The notes under the pieces were generated by a model. It saw only the letters and a list, made by a program, of their open reading frames with translations. It was not told the origin of the DNA and did no database searches. This document shows positions 9,619 through 17,779 of a DNA stretch of 64,000 bases, in pieces. Positions within the stretch are counted from its first letter, which is position 1. The number at the start of each line of letters is the position of its first letter. The translations under genes were made by a program, and so were the position numbers. This stretch comes from Muribaculaceae bacterium (GTDB lineage: Bacteria; Bacteroidota; Bacteroidia; Bacteroidales; Muribaculaceae): assembly GCA_017557425.1 (NCBI GenBank), contig JAFYYU010000015.1, forward strand, positions 186,001-250,000. The letters run 5' to 3'.

Positions 9619-9656
9619 CAAAGGGCTAGCAGTCATATGGCTGCCAGCCCTTTTCG
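9619..9656. terminator. Bidirectional terminator between nnr and tRNA-Leu
   Basis: AAAGGGCT pairs with AGCCCTTT around an interrupted inner stem (AGCAG/CTGCC), with A/T tracts on both flanks. Confidence 0.8.
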
Positions 9657-9659
9657 TTG

Positions 9660-9744
9660 TACCTGAAGTGGGACTTGAACCCACACGGCCGCAATGGCCA
9701 AGGGATTTTAAGTCCCTCGTGTCTACCGATTCCACCATTCAGGC
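9660..9744 (-). tRNA. tRNA-Leu (anticodon TAA)
   Basis: An 85-nt class II tRNA: the acceptor begins GCCTGAA, the anticodon loop is ACTTAAAATCC with TAA, a long variable arm (TTGGCCATTGCGGCCG) is present and the T arm is GTGGG-TTCAAGT-CCCAC. The first acceptor pair is G-T. Confidence 0.95.
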
Positions 9745-9765
9745 GTGCGGTGCGGTTTGCGGGTG

Positions 9766-9773
9766 CAAAGATA
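9766..9773 (-). promoter_or_regulatory. -7 element for tRNA-Leu
   Basis: Minus-strand TATCTTTGC, 21 bp before the tRNA 5' end. Confidence 0.7.
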
Positions 9774-9821
9774 CTACTTTTTGAGAATATCCTTGCTTTT
9801 TCATTGGTTTTTTTGATTTAA

Positions 9822-11150
9822 TCAGTCTTTGATCAACTCCATCAGGCAGATGTCGCCTGTTGTCTGTTGCTGTGCAAGCCGCTGGCCGTCAATTTGGGCA
9901 AACAGCTTGTCAAAACGTTCATCAGCCTTATCCAGGAAACGGCTCTGCCCCATGTCGGCCAACGCATTCGTCACCATATTGACGGTGATATCATCAGGGT
10001 CACAAGCAGGCTGATAAGCCAATTCGCCTTCTTCGCCACCGGCCACAGCGGTGAGCAGTCCTGCCCGTTGCAGCCGCTCCAAGAGGTAATCGGCCAGCAC
10101 CCTGGGGATGTCGTAGTCGTTGACCAGGTCGCCACGGGTTATGGCGGGTTGTCGCAGCTTGAAGCGTTTGGTGGCAATTGCCACCACGGCGATGGCCAGC
10201 TGGTTGCTATAGGCATGGGAGATATCTTTCACCTTGTCGCGGTGGGCATAACTGTCAAAATTCTGCCAGGCATAGGTCAACACGACACCCGACAGCGCGA
10301 TGAGCCATGAGAGCTGGAGCCACACGAGCATCAAGGGCAGGAAAGCAAAGCTACCATAGATGGCGTTGTATTTCGACACATAGACCTGTCCCGTAACAAA
10401 CAGCCACTGTATCGCATGGAACAGCGTGCCGCACAGAATGCCTGCAAACAGAGCGCTCAAGAACTTGACTTTGGTGTTCGGCACCAGGTAATAGGCCGCC
10501 GTGAAAACGATCCAAGAGATGAGTATGGGTATAAACGCCAGCAGCCGATGCATCAACGGGGACACAAAGTCGCCGGTAAAGACATGCTGCACCGCATCGC
10601 TCATGAAAATGGAGATACCTGCCGAGCACACCATCAGCACGGGCAACAGCAGAAACAACGCCGTATAGTCAGTAAGTTTGCGCCTGAAGGAGCGCTTGCC
10701 GGTCACGCCCCACACGTGGTTGAACGAATCCTCGACATTGCTCATCAGTGACACAAGGGTCCACAACAGCAGCACCAGACCGATGCCCACAAACACCCCC
10801 TGGGATGCCTGGGACAGATAATTGTCCACATAGACCGATGCCTGCTCCAGCGCTTCGCGTTGGGCGGGGAAATAGCGGAAAAGCTCGCTCTGCAACAACT
10901 TCTGAAAGCCGAAGCCGCGGCCTATTGCGAACAACATGGCCAGAGCGGGCACAATGGCCAGCACTGTCCTGTAGGTGAGGGCGCAAGCCTGAGTCTGCAG
11001 ATCTCGGTCCAAGAAAGACCGGACACTAAGGTTGATGATTTTTACTGTTTGAACCGGCCATGACGCACGGGTGTCATTCCACACGCCACTAACACAGTAG
11101 CGCAGGTTGCGGTCAATGCGTTGCCACAGGCTTTCTTGCCTATCCCCCAT
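9822..11150 (-). CDS. YihY/BrkB family membrane protein with C-terminal extension
   Basis: A 442-residue inner-membrane protein. The central YihY/BrkB region shows QTQACALTYRTVLAIVPALAMLFAIGRGFGF, SLMSNVEDSFNHVWGV and several hydrophobic helices (about residues 65-300). The last 140 residues are soluble and helical and resemble a winged-helix domain, an extension found in Bacteroidota members. Despite the old BrkB and RNase BN names, the molecular role is not settled. It starts 6 bp after adk ends, so it is the last gene of an hpt-adk-yihY operon. Confidence 0.88.
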   Translation of the reverse strand: MGDRQESLWQRIDRNLRYCVSGVWNDTRASWPVQTVKIINLSVRSFLDRDLQTQACALTYRTVLAIVPALAMLFAIGRGFGFQKLLQSELFRYFPAQREALEQASVYVDNYLSQASQGVFVGIGLVLLLWTLVSLMSNVEDSFNHVWGVTGKRSFRRKLTDYTALFLLLPVLMVCSAGISIFMSDAVQHVFTGDFVSPLMHRLLAFIPILISWIVFTAAYYLVPNTKVKFLSALFAGILCGTLFHAIQWLFVTGQVYVSKYNAIYGSFAFLPLMLVWLQLSWLIALSGVVLTYAWQNFDSYAHRDKVKDISHAYSNQLAIAVVAIATKRFKLRQPAITRGDLVNDYDIPRVLADYLLERLQRAGLLTAVAGGEEGELAYQPACDPDDITVNMVTNALADMGQSRFLDKADERFDKLFAQIDGQRLAQQQTTGDICLMELIKD

Positions 11151-11156
11151 ACGAGA

Positions 11157-11729
11157 TCAAAGGTTGTCCAGCTCTTGCCTGATCAGGTCAAAGATGCCAT
11201 CGATGGTTCCCAGGCCGTTGATGGCGAGGTATTTGCCCTGTTCCTCGTAATAGGCCTTCAAGGGTGAGGTCTGGTTATAGTACACTTCCAGACGCTTGCG
11301 GGCAGTCTCCTCGTTGTCGTCGGCGCGGCCGCTCAGCTGGCCACGCAACAGGATGCGCTTGATGAGTTCCTCATCGGGCACTTCAAGGCCCACTACAGCA
11401 TCCACCTGGGTGCCACGGTCGGCAAGCAGCTGTTCCAGCGCCTCGGCCTGCGGTATGGTACGGGGATAACCGTCAAAGATGACGCCATCGGCCGCGTTTT
11501 CCTTGTTCTCGTCAAGGACTTGGGCCAGCAGGTCGATGATGAGCTCATCGGGGACGAGTTGACCCTGGTCAATGTACCCCTTTGCAATCTTTCCAAGTTC
11601 AGTACCACGGCGCATATTGTCGCGCAGCACATCTCCTGTCGAGATGTGGAACAGATTATAGTGCTCGATGAGCTTATCGCTCTGGGTGCCTTTGCCCGAA
11701 CCAGGCGCACCAAAAATAACTATGTTCAT
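11157..11729 (-). CDS. adk: Adenylate kinase, short form
   Basis: Catalyses ATP + AMP = 2 ADP. Started at the second of two adjacent ATGs (MNIVIFGAPGSGKGTQS), it has 190 residues, matching the short-LID adenylate kinase of Bacteroidota. Visible are the P-loop GAPGSGKGTQ, the AMP-binding HISTGDVLRDNMRRGTELG, FDGYPRTIPQAEAL and the LID arginines RGQLSGRADDNEETARKRLEVYY. The LID lacks zinc-binding cysteines, as expected for the short type. An ATG 3 bp upstream and one at 11759 are alternatives. It lies between hpt and yihY in the same direction. Confidence 0.95.
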   Translation of the reverse strand: MNIVIFGAPGSGKGTQSDKLIEHYNLFHISTGDVLRDNMRRGTELGKIAKGYIDQGQLVPDELIIDLLAQVLDENKENAADGVIFDGYPRTIPQAEALEQLLADRGTQVDAVVGLEVPDEELIKRILLRGQLSGRADDNEETARKRLEVYYNQTSPLKAYYEEQGKYLAINGLGTIDGIFDLIRQELDNL

Positions 11730-11788
11730 CATATTACTGTTTTTAGTTGTATTTATCAATCTATCCTACAAAAAGCCGAAAGCCCTCA

Positions 11789-12331
11789 TCATTTCTCCTT
11801 CAGGACATAGATGTCGGGCAGGTTGCGAGCCAAGCCATCCAAATCCAGGCCATAGCCCAAGATGAACTTGCTGGGGATCTCGAAGCCGACGTATTCGGGT
11901 CCACGGCCCACAGTCAACGCTTCAGGCTTGAAGAGCAGGGAAACCATCTTTACCGACTTGGGGTTGTGCTTGGCCAGTTCCTTGCGCAACTGGGCAGCAG
12001 TGACACCGCTGTCGATGATGTCTTCGACGATGAGCACATTGCGGCCCGTCAGGTCCTCGGTGAGTCCCATAATTTCCTTGACCGAGCCTGTGGATTCCAT
12101 GCCCTCATAAGACTTGAAACGAATGAAAGTGATCTCGGCATCACGCAGGTCGCATGCACGAAAGAGGTCTGCCGCAAAGATAAAGGAGCCGTTAAGGACA
12201 CATAAGAACAAGGCATTCTCGTTGGCGTAGTCACGCTTGATTTCCTGGGCAAGGCGGTGCACTTGCTTAGCAATCTCTTCACGTCTGATGTAAGGCTCAA
12301 ACGTTAGGCCCTGATAGGTAACTTCTTCCAT
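11789..12331 (-). CDS. hpt: Hypoxanthine phosphoribosyltransferase
   Basis: A 180-residue purine salvage enzyme that transfers the ribose-phosphate of PRPP to hypoxanthine or guanine. The PRPP loop VLIVEDIIDSGVTAAQL is intact, and the protein carries the flexible-loop region FKSYEGMESTGSVK and the C-terminal VGFEIPSKFILGYGLDLDG. The open frame extends to an ATG at 12364, but the -7 box at 12353-12360 lies inside that stretch, so translation must begin at MEEVTYQ (12331). It is the first gene of the hpt-adk-yihY operon. Confidence 0.94.
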   Translation of the reverse strand: MEEVTYQGLTFEPYIRREEIAKQVHRLAQEIKRDYANENALFLCVLNGSFIFAADLFRACDLRDAEITFIRFKSYEGMESTGSVKEIMGLTEDLTGRNVLIVEDIIDSGVTAAQLRKELAKHNPKSVKMVSLLFKPEALTVGRGPEYVGFEIPSKFILGYGLDLDGLARNLPDIYVLKEK

Positions 12332-12352
12332 AATAAAATAAAAAATAGGCGA

Positions 12353-12360
12353 CAAAGTTA
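12353..12360 (-). promoter_or_regulatory. -7 element for the hpt-adk-yihY operon
   Basis: Minus-strand TAACTTTG lies 21 bp upstream of MEEVTYQ; a second related box (TAATCTTTGC) overlaps just upstream. It decides the hpt start. Confidence 0.7.
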
Positions 12361-12482
12361 GCAAAGATTATCGGGCCACACAACTTTTATCAAGATTTAT
12401 CCACATCATCAATACACGACGGCAAAAAGTTAAATACTGTTAAATCATCATGACAAGCCATTGCCGGTTCAAAATTTGCATA

Positions 12483-12490
12483 TATCTTTG
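12483..12490 (+). promoter_or_regulatory. -7 element for the SPFH operon
   Basis: TATCTTTG followed by C, 51 bp before METKEF. The in-frame ATG at 12461 is upstream of it and so is not a likely start. Confidence 0.7.
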
Positions 12491-12541
12491 CGATATCAAA
12501 ATGATATCAATTTAATAATAACCTTTCAATATTTATCTGTT

Positions 12542-13510
12542 ATGGAAACGAAAGAATTTAATTTCAAAGGCTTAACCGTCAACGGTTTCTTGATGTTATT
12601 CGTGGCACTCGTGTTACCGATTCTCGCCGTGTGGTGTGTTTATAAGAGCATCATCTTGTTTGATATGCCCAACCATGATTGGCTTGCCGGTACGCTATTG
12701 GCGCTCGGCATCGTGTTGGCGATCTGTGAGATTCTGATTCTGTGCGGCTTCATCATGCTGGAGCCCAACACCGCCCGAGTGACCACCTGGTTCGGCAAGT
12801 ATAGCGGCACGTTCTCGCGCACGGGTTTCTACTGGATCAATCCTTTCTACAGCACCAAGAAGGTGTCAATGCGTGCCCGCAACCTGGATGCCGAGCCCAT
12901 CAAGGTCAACGACAAGGTGGGCAATCCCGTGATGATCGGCCTTGTGCTGGTGTGGAAGCTCAAGGACACCTACAAGGCTCTGTTCGAGGTAGACTCGCAG
13001 ACAATGGCTGCGACCACCGGGACTGTCGGTGGAGACACGAAGGGTCTGATGCGTGCCCTGGAGAACTTCGTGAGCGTTCAGAGTTATGCCGCCTTGAGGC
13101 AGGTTGCCGGCCAGTATGCCTACGACGACAACGACGAGGACACCAAGGAACTGACGCTGCGTTCAGGCGGTGACGAGATCAACGAGATGCTCGAGGCCAA
13201 ACTCAACGAGCGCCTGTCGCTCGCTGGTATCGAGGTCGTTGAGGCCCGCATCAACTACCTGGCCTATGCTCCCGAAATCGCAGCCGTGATGCTGCGCCGT
13301 CAGCAGGCCAGCGCCATCATCACCGCCCGTGAGAAGATCGTCGAGGGTGCTGTGAGCATGGTCAAGATGGCCCTCGACAAACTCTCGAACGAGAATATCG
13401 TTGAACTTGACGATGACAAGAAGGCCGCCATGGTGAGCAACCTGCTCGTTGTCCTGTGCGCCGACGAACAGGCCCAACCCGTGGTCAACACCGGCACACT
13501 CAACCAGTAA
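12542..13510 (+). CDS. SPFH (stomatin/prohibitin/flotillin-like) membrane protein
   Basis: About 322 residues from METKEFNFKGL. Two hydrophobic segments lie at about residues 17-35 and 45-68, followed by an SPFH/band-7 domain (ARVTTWFGKYSGTFSRTGFYWINPFYSTKKVSMRARNLD) and an alanine- and glutamate-rich helical region (AAVMLRRQQASAIITAREKIVEGAV). SPFH proteins form oligomeric cages or membrane scaffolds facing one side of the inner membrane. A frequent Bacteroidales pairing puts a small ribbon-helix-helix protein directly downstream, as here. It heads an operon of two membrane proteins and two nucleases. Confidence 0.88.
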   Translation: METKEFNFKGLTVNGFLMLFVALVLPILAVWCVYKSIILFDMPNHDWLAGTLLALGIVLAICEILILCGFIMLEPNTARVTTWFGKYSGTFSRTGFYWINPFYSTKKVSMRARNLDAEPIKVNDKVGNPVMIGLVLVWKLKDTYKALFEVDSQTMAATTGTVGGDTKGLMRALENFVSVQSYAALRQVAGQYAYDDNDEDTKELTLRSGGDEINEMLEAKLNERLSLAGIEVVEARINYLAYAPEIAAVMLRRQQASAIITAREKIVEGAVSMVKMALDKLSNENIVELDDDKKAAMVSNLLVVLCADEQAQPVVNTGTLNQ

Positions 13511-13521
13511 CCCTGCGGGGC

Positions 13522-13567
13522 TAATGCGAATTGCGCGAATTCAACAAATTCAGCGCAATTCGCATTA
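13522..13567 (+). repeat. Long perfect hairpin between SPFH and RHH genes
   Basis: TAATGCGAATTGCGC at 13522-13536 is the exact reverse complement of 13553-13567. A second small palindrome (GAATTC-like) lies in the 16-bp loop. There is no T-run, so it may be a processing or attenuation structure rather than a terminator, letting the SPFH and RHH genes be expressed at different levels. Confidence 0.7.
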
Positions 13568-13592
13568 AAACCTATAAAGTATTTAGCAGACT

Positions 13593-13808
13593 ATGGCAAA
13601 GAAAGCCACAAAGAGTTTCATCCTGCGTGTCGACAGCGACACGATGGATGCCATTGAAAAGTGGGCAGCCGACGAGTTCCGCTCCACCAACGGCCAGTTG
13701 CAGTGGATCATTACCGAGGCGCTGCGCAAGGCCCGCCGTCTGCCCAAAAAGAAGAAAGCCGAAACCGACAACCAGGAAGGAGGAGACAGCCATGAAACCA
13801 ATGAATAA
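13593..13808 (+). CDS. Arc-like ribbon-helix-helix protein
   Basis: A 71-residue protein. ATKSFILRVDSDTMDAIEKWAADEFRSTNGQLQWIITEALRKA fits the MetJ/Arc ribbon-helix-helix fold: one beta strand (SFILRVD) that contacts DNA and two helices. The tail is Lys/Glu-rich. Such genes commonly sit behind SPFH genes in Bacteroidales. It overlaps the next gene by 17 bp, so the two are translationally linked. It may regulate the operon, but no operator was found. Confidence 0.85.
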   Translation: MAKKATKSFILRVDSDTMDAIEKWAADEFRSTNGQLQWIITEALRKARRLPKKKKAETDNQEGGDSHETNE

Positions 13809-14427
13809 AAAAACGCTGACATTTACGGCCGCTACCGCGATGGGGCTCATCATTGTGGCGATGGTCATTGCCCTATTTTTGGAAGGGAAGATCAGCGAAA
13901 CGACATTTTGGATCGTGTGGATTGTTTTGGGCCTTGCATCAGCGCCTGTCATTTATTTGATTGTCCACGGTATCACTTCCGGCATCAAGAGCCCGCGGGA
14001 ACAGGCAGCCGAACTCGCCGATGACATCGACACCGACAACCTCACGTTGCCGCGAACGCCCGAAACCACTGTCATTGAGGTTACCACTGCGGTTATTGTC
14101 ATTGCTGCGGCGGTTGCAGCAATAGCCACTCATTTTGCGGGGCTCAATGGCCGAGGCTTGGCTGGATTCACAATTATTCCTACCTGGCTGCTCATCAGTG
14201 CCTATACTCCCAGGCCTTCGTTCCTGTGGGGAGAGATGCACAGCCTCAAGCAAGTCTCTATTTCATCACGACTCATGCGCATCCTGGCCATTATGATTGC
14301 CTTTGGTGGTCTGTTGCGGGCTTGCGTCTGGCTCTACACTCCGATGATTGGATACATCTGCGATGGCCTTACCCTCCTGACCTACATCGTGGGCCGCATT
14401 ATACAGTACAGGGCCTGGAAAAAGTAA
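13792..14427 (+). CDS. Multi-pass membrane protein of unknown function
   Basis: About 211 residues starting at MKPMNKKTLTF. This ATG, inside the end of the RHH gene, has a strong AGGAGG site 8 bp upstream; the open frame before it overlaps the RHH gene and is not used. Six hydrophobic stretches are seen (about 9-29, 36-57, 102-123, 128-147, 165-185 and 190-207) with a charged loop (PREQAAELADDIDTDNLTLPRTPE). The segment TVIEVTTAVIVIAAAVAAIATH resembles part of the next gene, which suggests relatedness. No function is recognised. Confidence 0.75.
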   Translation: MKPMNKKTLTFTAATAMGLIIVAMVIALFLEGKISETTFWIVWIVLGLASAPVIYLIVHGITSGIKSPREQAAELADDIDTDNLTLPRTPETTVIEVTTAVIVIAAAVAAIATHFAGLNGRGLAGFTIIPTWLLISAYTPRPSFLWGEMHSLKQVSISSRLMRILAIMIAFGGLLRACVWLYTPMIGYICDGLTLLTYIVGRIIQYRAWKK

Positions 14428-14903
14428 TGTTCCACTTGAATAAACAAACGACAATGAAACTGACTAATCAACAACAAGAAGAGTTTGACATCAATAATGT
14501 CAAGGTGCATCGCACCATCGAAGGGACCATATTTGAGGTCGTCGCCGCCATACTCGTTATCACCACTTGGATCATCGCACTTGCCCGGCATCAGTTTAAC
14601 GGCACTTTTGGCGAACAGTGGTTGACGTGCATCATCGCACTCACCCTTGGCACAATTGTCCTGCTCGTCTGTTGCTATTACCCTCGTCTATCGAGGAGCT
14701 CGTACCGGCTCAAAAACTTCAGTCAAGTACTTATCTCTATACGTACGTGCCGAGTACTGGCTGTTGAGTTTGCAGTGGCTATGCTCTGTATCGCCATCTC
14801 GAATTGCTCGCTGATGGTCCAGCCCATCGGTCCAAAAATCTTTATTGCTGTCATCATCATCACGGCTTTAGCATCCAGCTTCTTACTTCACAGAGCGAAA
14901 TAA
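14427..14903 (+). CDS. Small multi-pass membrane protein
   Basis: 158 residues if read from the ATG that overlaps the previous stop codon (TAATG); a second ATG at 14454 gives MKLTNQQQEEF. Four hydrophobic helices are present. Its region TIEGTIFEVVAAILVITTWI is similar in position and composition to the upstream membrane protein, so the two may be distant paralogues. Nothing in it suggests an enzymatic role. It lies in the SPFH operon, just before the first nuclease gene. Confidence 0.7.
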   Translation: MFHLNKQTTMKLTNQQQEEFDINNVKVHRTIEGTIFEVVAAILVITTWIIALARHQFNGTFGEQWLTCIIALTLGTIVLLVCCYYPRLSRSSYRLKNFSQVLISIRTCRVLAVEFAVAMLCIAISNCSLMVQPIGPKIFIAVIIITALASSFLLHRAK

Positions 14904-14918
14904 GTTCAAAGTGCGACA

Positions 14919-15755
14919 TTGAGCCGATTTGAGCACATCTATCAGCGTTGGGGCGACACGGTCAGGTTCCTGCTTTGGGGCCTGACGGTGGCGTTGGTAT
15001 GCTTTTTGCTGTATAAGGTCATCGTGAACAATTCCGATACACGACATCTGGTGCTCTTGAGTGACGAGGGACGCGACAGCCTGATGACGGTGGCCATGCC
15101 TGGCGGCATGAGTGACACGCTACTACACTACGATGCTTTTGACGTGCATTTCAACAGCAGTCGAGGCATTGCCAACTGTGCTGCCTATGAGCTCGTTGTC
15201 AACGAGCTCAACGGAACAAGAGAGCGCTCGGGCGAGTTCATGCCCGACCCCGGCGTGAAAGGTTGTCCCACGCTAGCCGACTATGCGGGCAGTGGCATGG
15301 ATCGCGGTCATCTGGTACCTGCCGCCGACCTCAAGTGGAATGAGGAGGCCATGCGCCAGTCGTTCCTGCTGACCAACGTGTGCCCAATGCACAAGGCGCT
15401 CAACGAGGGCGGCTGGACCAAGCTGGAGGAGAAAGTGCGCGAATGGACGGCACGCGACAGTGTGCTGCTGGTGTTCACGGGACCCGTCGTCAGCGAGGGC
15501 GACACGACACTGGCAAGCGGGCGCGTGACAGTGCCCAACGCCTACTACAAGGTCATCATGGCACCGTGCGTGAGGCCCAGGCGGGCCATCGCGTTTATTT
15601 ACCCGAACGGACACAGTGGCGGACGGCTGCTGCAATATGCCGTGAGCGTTGATGAGGTGGAACGCAGGACGGGTCTCGATTTCTTCCCCACCCTGCCCGA
15701 CGAGGAACAGCAACGTCTGGAAAGCGTGCTCAACCTCGACGCATGGCTCAACTAA
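14919..15755 (+). CDS. DNA/RNA non-specific endonuclease (NucA family), membrane-anchored
   Basis: A 278-residue protein begun at a TTG 16 bp after the previous gene; this is the only start that keeps the N-terminal hydrophobic anchor (VRFLLWGLTVALVCFLLYKVIV, about 15-36). The beta-beta-alpha metal nuclease core carries the catalytic motif D128-R129-G130-H131 in MDRGHLVPAADL and the metal-binding Asn in LLTNVCPMHKALNEGGW. The family cleaves single- and double-stranded DNA and RNA outside the cytoplasm. It is the first of three adjacent paralogues. The N-terminal anchor suggests it faces the periplasm. Confidence 0.92.
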   Translation: MSRFEHIYQRWGDTVRFLLWGLTVALVCFLLYKVIVNNSDTRHLVLLSDEGRDSLMTVAMPGGMSDTLLHYDAFDVHFNSSRGIANCAAYELVVNELNGTRERSGEFMPDPGVKGCPTLADYAGSGMDRGHLVPAADLKWNEEAMRQSFLLTNVCPMHKALNEGGWTKLEEKVREWTARDSVLLVFTGPVVSEGDTTLASGRVTVPNAYYKVIMAPCVRPRRAIAFIYPNGHSGGRLLQYAVSVDEVERRTGLDFFPTLPDEEQQRLESVLNLDAWLN

Positions 15756-15781
15756 AAACTTAAAACTAAAAACTAAGATAC

Positions 15782-16738
15782 ATGAAGCAGATACTGAAAA
15801 TCTGGGTAATGGTGGTGGCGCTGGTAATGGGCGGTGCACTGCCTCCGCAGTTGACGGGCGACAACGAGGTCACCACCCAGTGGTGTGCCCAGGCCAAGAG
15901 CAAGAAAAAATCCAAGAAGAATAAAAAGAGCCAGAAGAACAAGAAAAAGGCCAACAAGGCAAAGAAGGCAAAGAAAGCCAAGAAGGCCTCGGTAGCCTCG
16001 CAGCTGGTGAGCGTGCCCACTATCGGCAAGACGGCAACAACGACCGTAACGCAGCAGAGTACCAACGCTCTGCTGGGCGTGGGCATCCCCAAAGGGGTGT
16101 CCAACCAAGTGCTTAACTACAAGACCATCAGGGTGAACTTCAACCCATCGTACAGGATTCCCAACTGTGTGGCCTACGAACTCACGGCGACCATGGTATC
16201 GATGGCCGATGCCCCAGACCACGAGGTGCGCAAGAACTACAACTACGCTAAAGACAGTAACGTCAAGAACTGTCCCGAGAACTGGGAATACCGCGGCAGC
16301 GGCTACAGTCGCGGCCACATGGCCCCCGCCATGGATATGCGCTGGGACAAGACGTCGATGACGCAGTGCTTTTACATGACCAACATGTGCCCGCAGGACA
16401 CCAAACTCAACAATGACGACTGGCGCGTGCTGGAAGAAAAAATACACCGATGGGCCAAGCGTGACAAGCGATTGATGGTCTATACCGGCCCCATCATGGG
16501 CAAGAACCCCAAAATGATCGGCAAGGACAAGCAGAACATCGCGGTGCCCGACGCCTTCTTCAAAGTCGTCTATGCCCCCGAGCAGGGTCGCGCCATCGCA
16601 TTCATCTACGACAACAAGCCCTGCCCCGGCAACATCAGCAAGTATGCCGTCACCGTCGCCGAGGTCGAGCGCCGCACGGGCCTCACCTTCTCCAGCGCCA
16701 TCCCTAAGCGTCAGTGCAACATCAACGACTGGCAATAA
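15782..16738 (+). CDS. DNA/RNA non-specific endonuclease with lysine-rich N-terminal tract
   Basis: A 318-residue exported nuclease. A signal peptide (MKQILKIWVMVVALVMGGAL) is followed at about residues 38-67 by an unusual tract made almost only of Lys, Asn, Ala and Ser. The nuclease core has R177-G178-H179 in SRGHMAPAMDMRWD and MTNMCPQDTKLNNDDW. The basic tract could bind nucleic acid or cell-wall polymers. It lies 26 bp after the first nuclease, separated by a short CTAAAAA-type repeat, and ends in a terminator. Confidence 0.92.
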   Translation: MKQILKIWVMVVALVMGGALPPQLTGDNEVTTQWCAQAKSKKKSKKNKKSQKNKKKANKAKKAKKAKKASVASQLVSVPTIGKTATTTVTQQSTNALLGVGIPKGVSNQVLNYKTIRVNFNPSYRIPNCVAYELTATMVSMADAPDHEVRKNYNYAKDSNVKNCPENWEYRGSGYSRGHMAPAMDMRWDKTSMTQCFYMTNMCPQDTKLNNDDWRVLEEKIHRWAKRDKRLMVYTGPIMGKNPKMIGKDKQNIAVPDAFFKVVYAPEQGRAIAFIYDNKPCPGNISKYAVTVAEVERRTGLTFSSAIPKRQCNINDWQ

Positions 16739-16778
16739 GCCACTAAAGTCACAAAAGAAGCCAACCGCATCCACTACT

Positions 16779-16811
16779 AATAGCCGCTTTCTCATGAAAC
16801 GGCTATTTTTT
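16779..16811 (+). terminator. Terminator after the second nuclease
   Basis: AATAGCCG and CGGCTATT form an 8-bp stem followed by a T-run. Confidence 0.88.
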
Positions 16812-16854
16812 GAATGGGACTGAAGGCAGTGTGAAGGATGTGAAGAATTTTGTG

Positions 16855-16862
16855 TAACTTTG
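16855..16862 (+). promoter_or_regulatory. -7 element for nuclease 3 and mnmE
   Basis: TAACTTTG lies 23 bp before MTKKQKRR. The in-frame start at 16850 would precede transcription and is rejected. Confidence 0.7.
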
Positions 16863-16885
16863 TAGGCGAGAAAAAAAGAAGGATT

Positions 16886-17779
16886 ATGACGAAGAAACAG
16901 AAAAGACGTTTATACTACGGCCTGTTGGCGGTGTTGATGGCTTTTGCGGGCTATCACACTTACCAGAAGAGCGGATTCTACAAGAGCGCCTATAATGAGG
17001 ATCTGCCCACCGTGGAGCAGACCTTCAACAAGCAAAACGAGGGCAAGGAGTACCAGTCCACGGGCGACCAGTCGCTGCTGGACGTGAGACTGCCCAAAGG
17101 ACTGGACAACCAGACGGTGCGCTACAAGGCCATCACGGTGTATTTCAACAAGCATTACCATGTACCCAACTGCGTGGCCTATGAGTTGACCAACACCATG
17201 ACGTCGATGGCCGACTCGAAGGACGCCGAGAACCGCGCTGACTACAAGTTTGAGCGCGACTATGACGTGAAAGGCTGCCCCGACTGGTGGGACTACAAGG
17301 ACAGCGGCTACACACGCGGCCACATGGCGCCGGCGATGGATATGCGCTGGGACAAGACCGCTATGGAGCAGTGCTTCCTGATGACCAACATCTGCCCGCA
17401 GCTCGACGAGATGAACGACGGCGAGTGGCGCCACATCGAGGAGGCGGTGCACAAGTGGTCACGGTCGGCCAAGCGGCTCATCGTGTTCACAGGCCCGATT
17501 TTTTCCGATGACATGGAATACATCGGCAAGGATATCGACATCGCCGTGCCCGAGAGCTTCTTTAAGGTTGTGTACTCGCCCGAGCAGAACCGCGCTATCG
17601 CCTTCATCATGGAGAACAAGGGCACGCCTAACAGCTGGACCAACTATGCCACCACCATCGACAAGGTGGAGGAACTCACTGGCTATGACTTCCTGGCCAA
17701 ACTCGAGGACAAAGTGGAAGACGTCATCGAGAGCAAAGAAAATATCAAGGACTGGCCTGCTTATTACCCCCGCCGATGA
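16886..17779 (+). CDS. DNA/RNA non-specific endonuclease, third paralogue
   Basis: About 297 residues from MTKKQKRR, which has a GAAGG site upstream and a promoter at 16855. A single N-terminal hydrophobic helix (YYGLLAVLMAFAGYHTY) acts as anchor or signal. The core has R144-G145-H146 in TRGHMAPAMDMRWDKTAMEQC and MTNICPQLDEMNDGEW, nearly the same as the second paralogue. It is on a separate transcript from the first two and overlaps mnmE by 4 bp (ATGA), so a periplasmic nuclease is translationally coupled to a tRNA-modification GTPase. Confidence 0.92.
   Translation: MTKKQKRRLYYGLLAVLMAFAGYHTYQKSGFYKSAYNEDLPTVEQTFNKQNEGKEYQSTGDQSLLDVRLPKGLDNQTVRYKAITVYFNKHYHVPNCVAYELTNTMTSMADSKDAENRADYKFERDYDVKGCPDWWDYKDSGYTRGHMAPAMDMRWDKTAMEQCFLMTNICPQLDEMNDGEWRHIEEAVHKWSRSAKRLIVFTGPIFSDDMEYIGKDIDIAVPESFFKVVYSPEQNRAIAFIMENKGTPNSWTNYATTIDKVEELTGYDFLAKLEDKVEDVIESKENIKDWPAYYPRR

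Noticed and set aside
13531-13791. Upstream extension of the 13792 membrane gene
   Set aside because: The extension is read through the RHH gene in another frame; the AGGAGG site fixes the start at 13792.
15773-16795. 340-residue minus-strand frame opposite the second nuclease
   Set aside because: The nuclease on the plus strand has catalytic motifs; the minus frame is rich in Val/His/Gly as antisense of GC-rich coding DNA.
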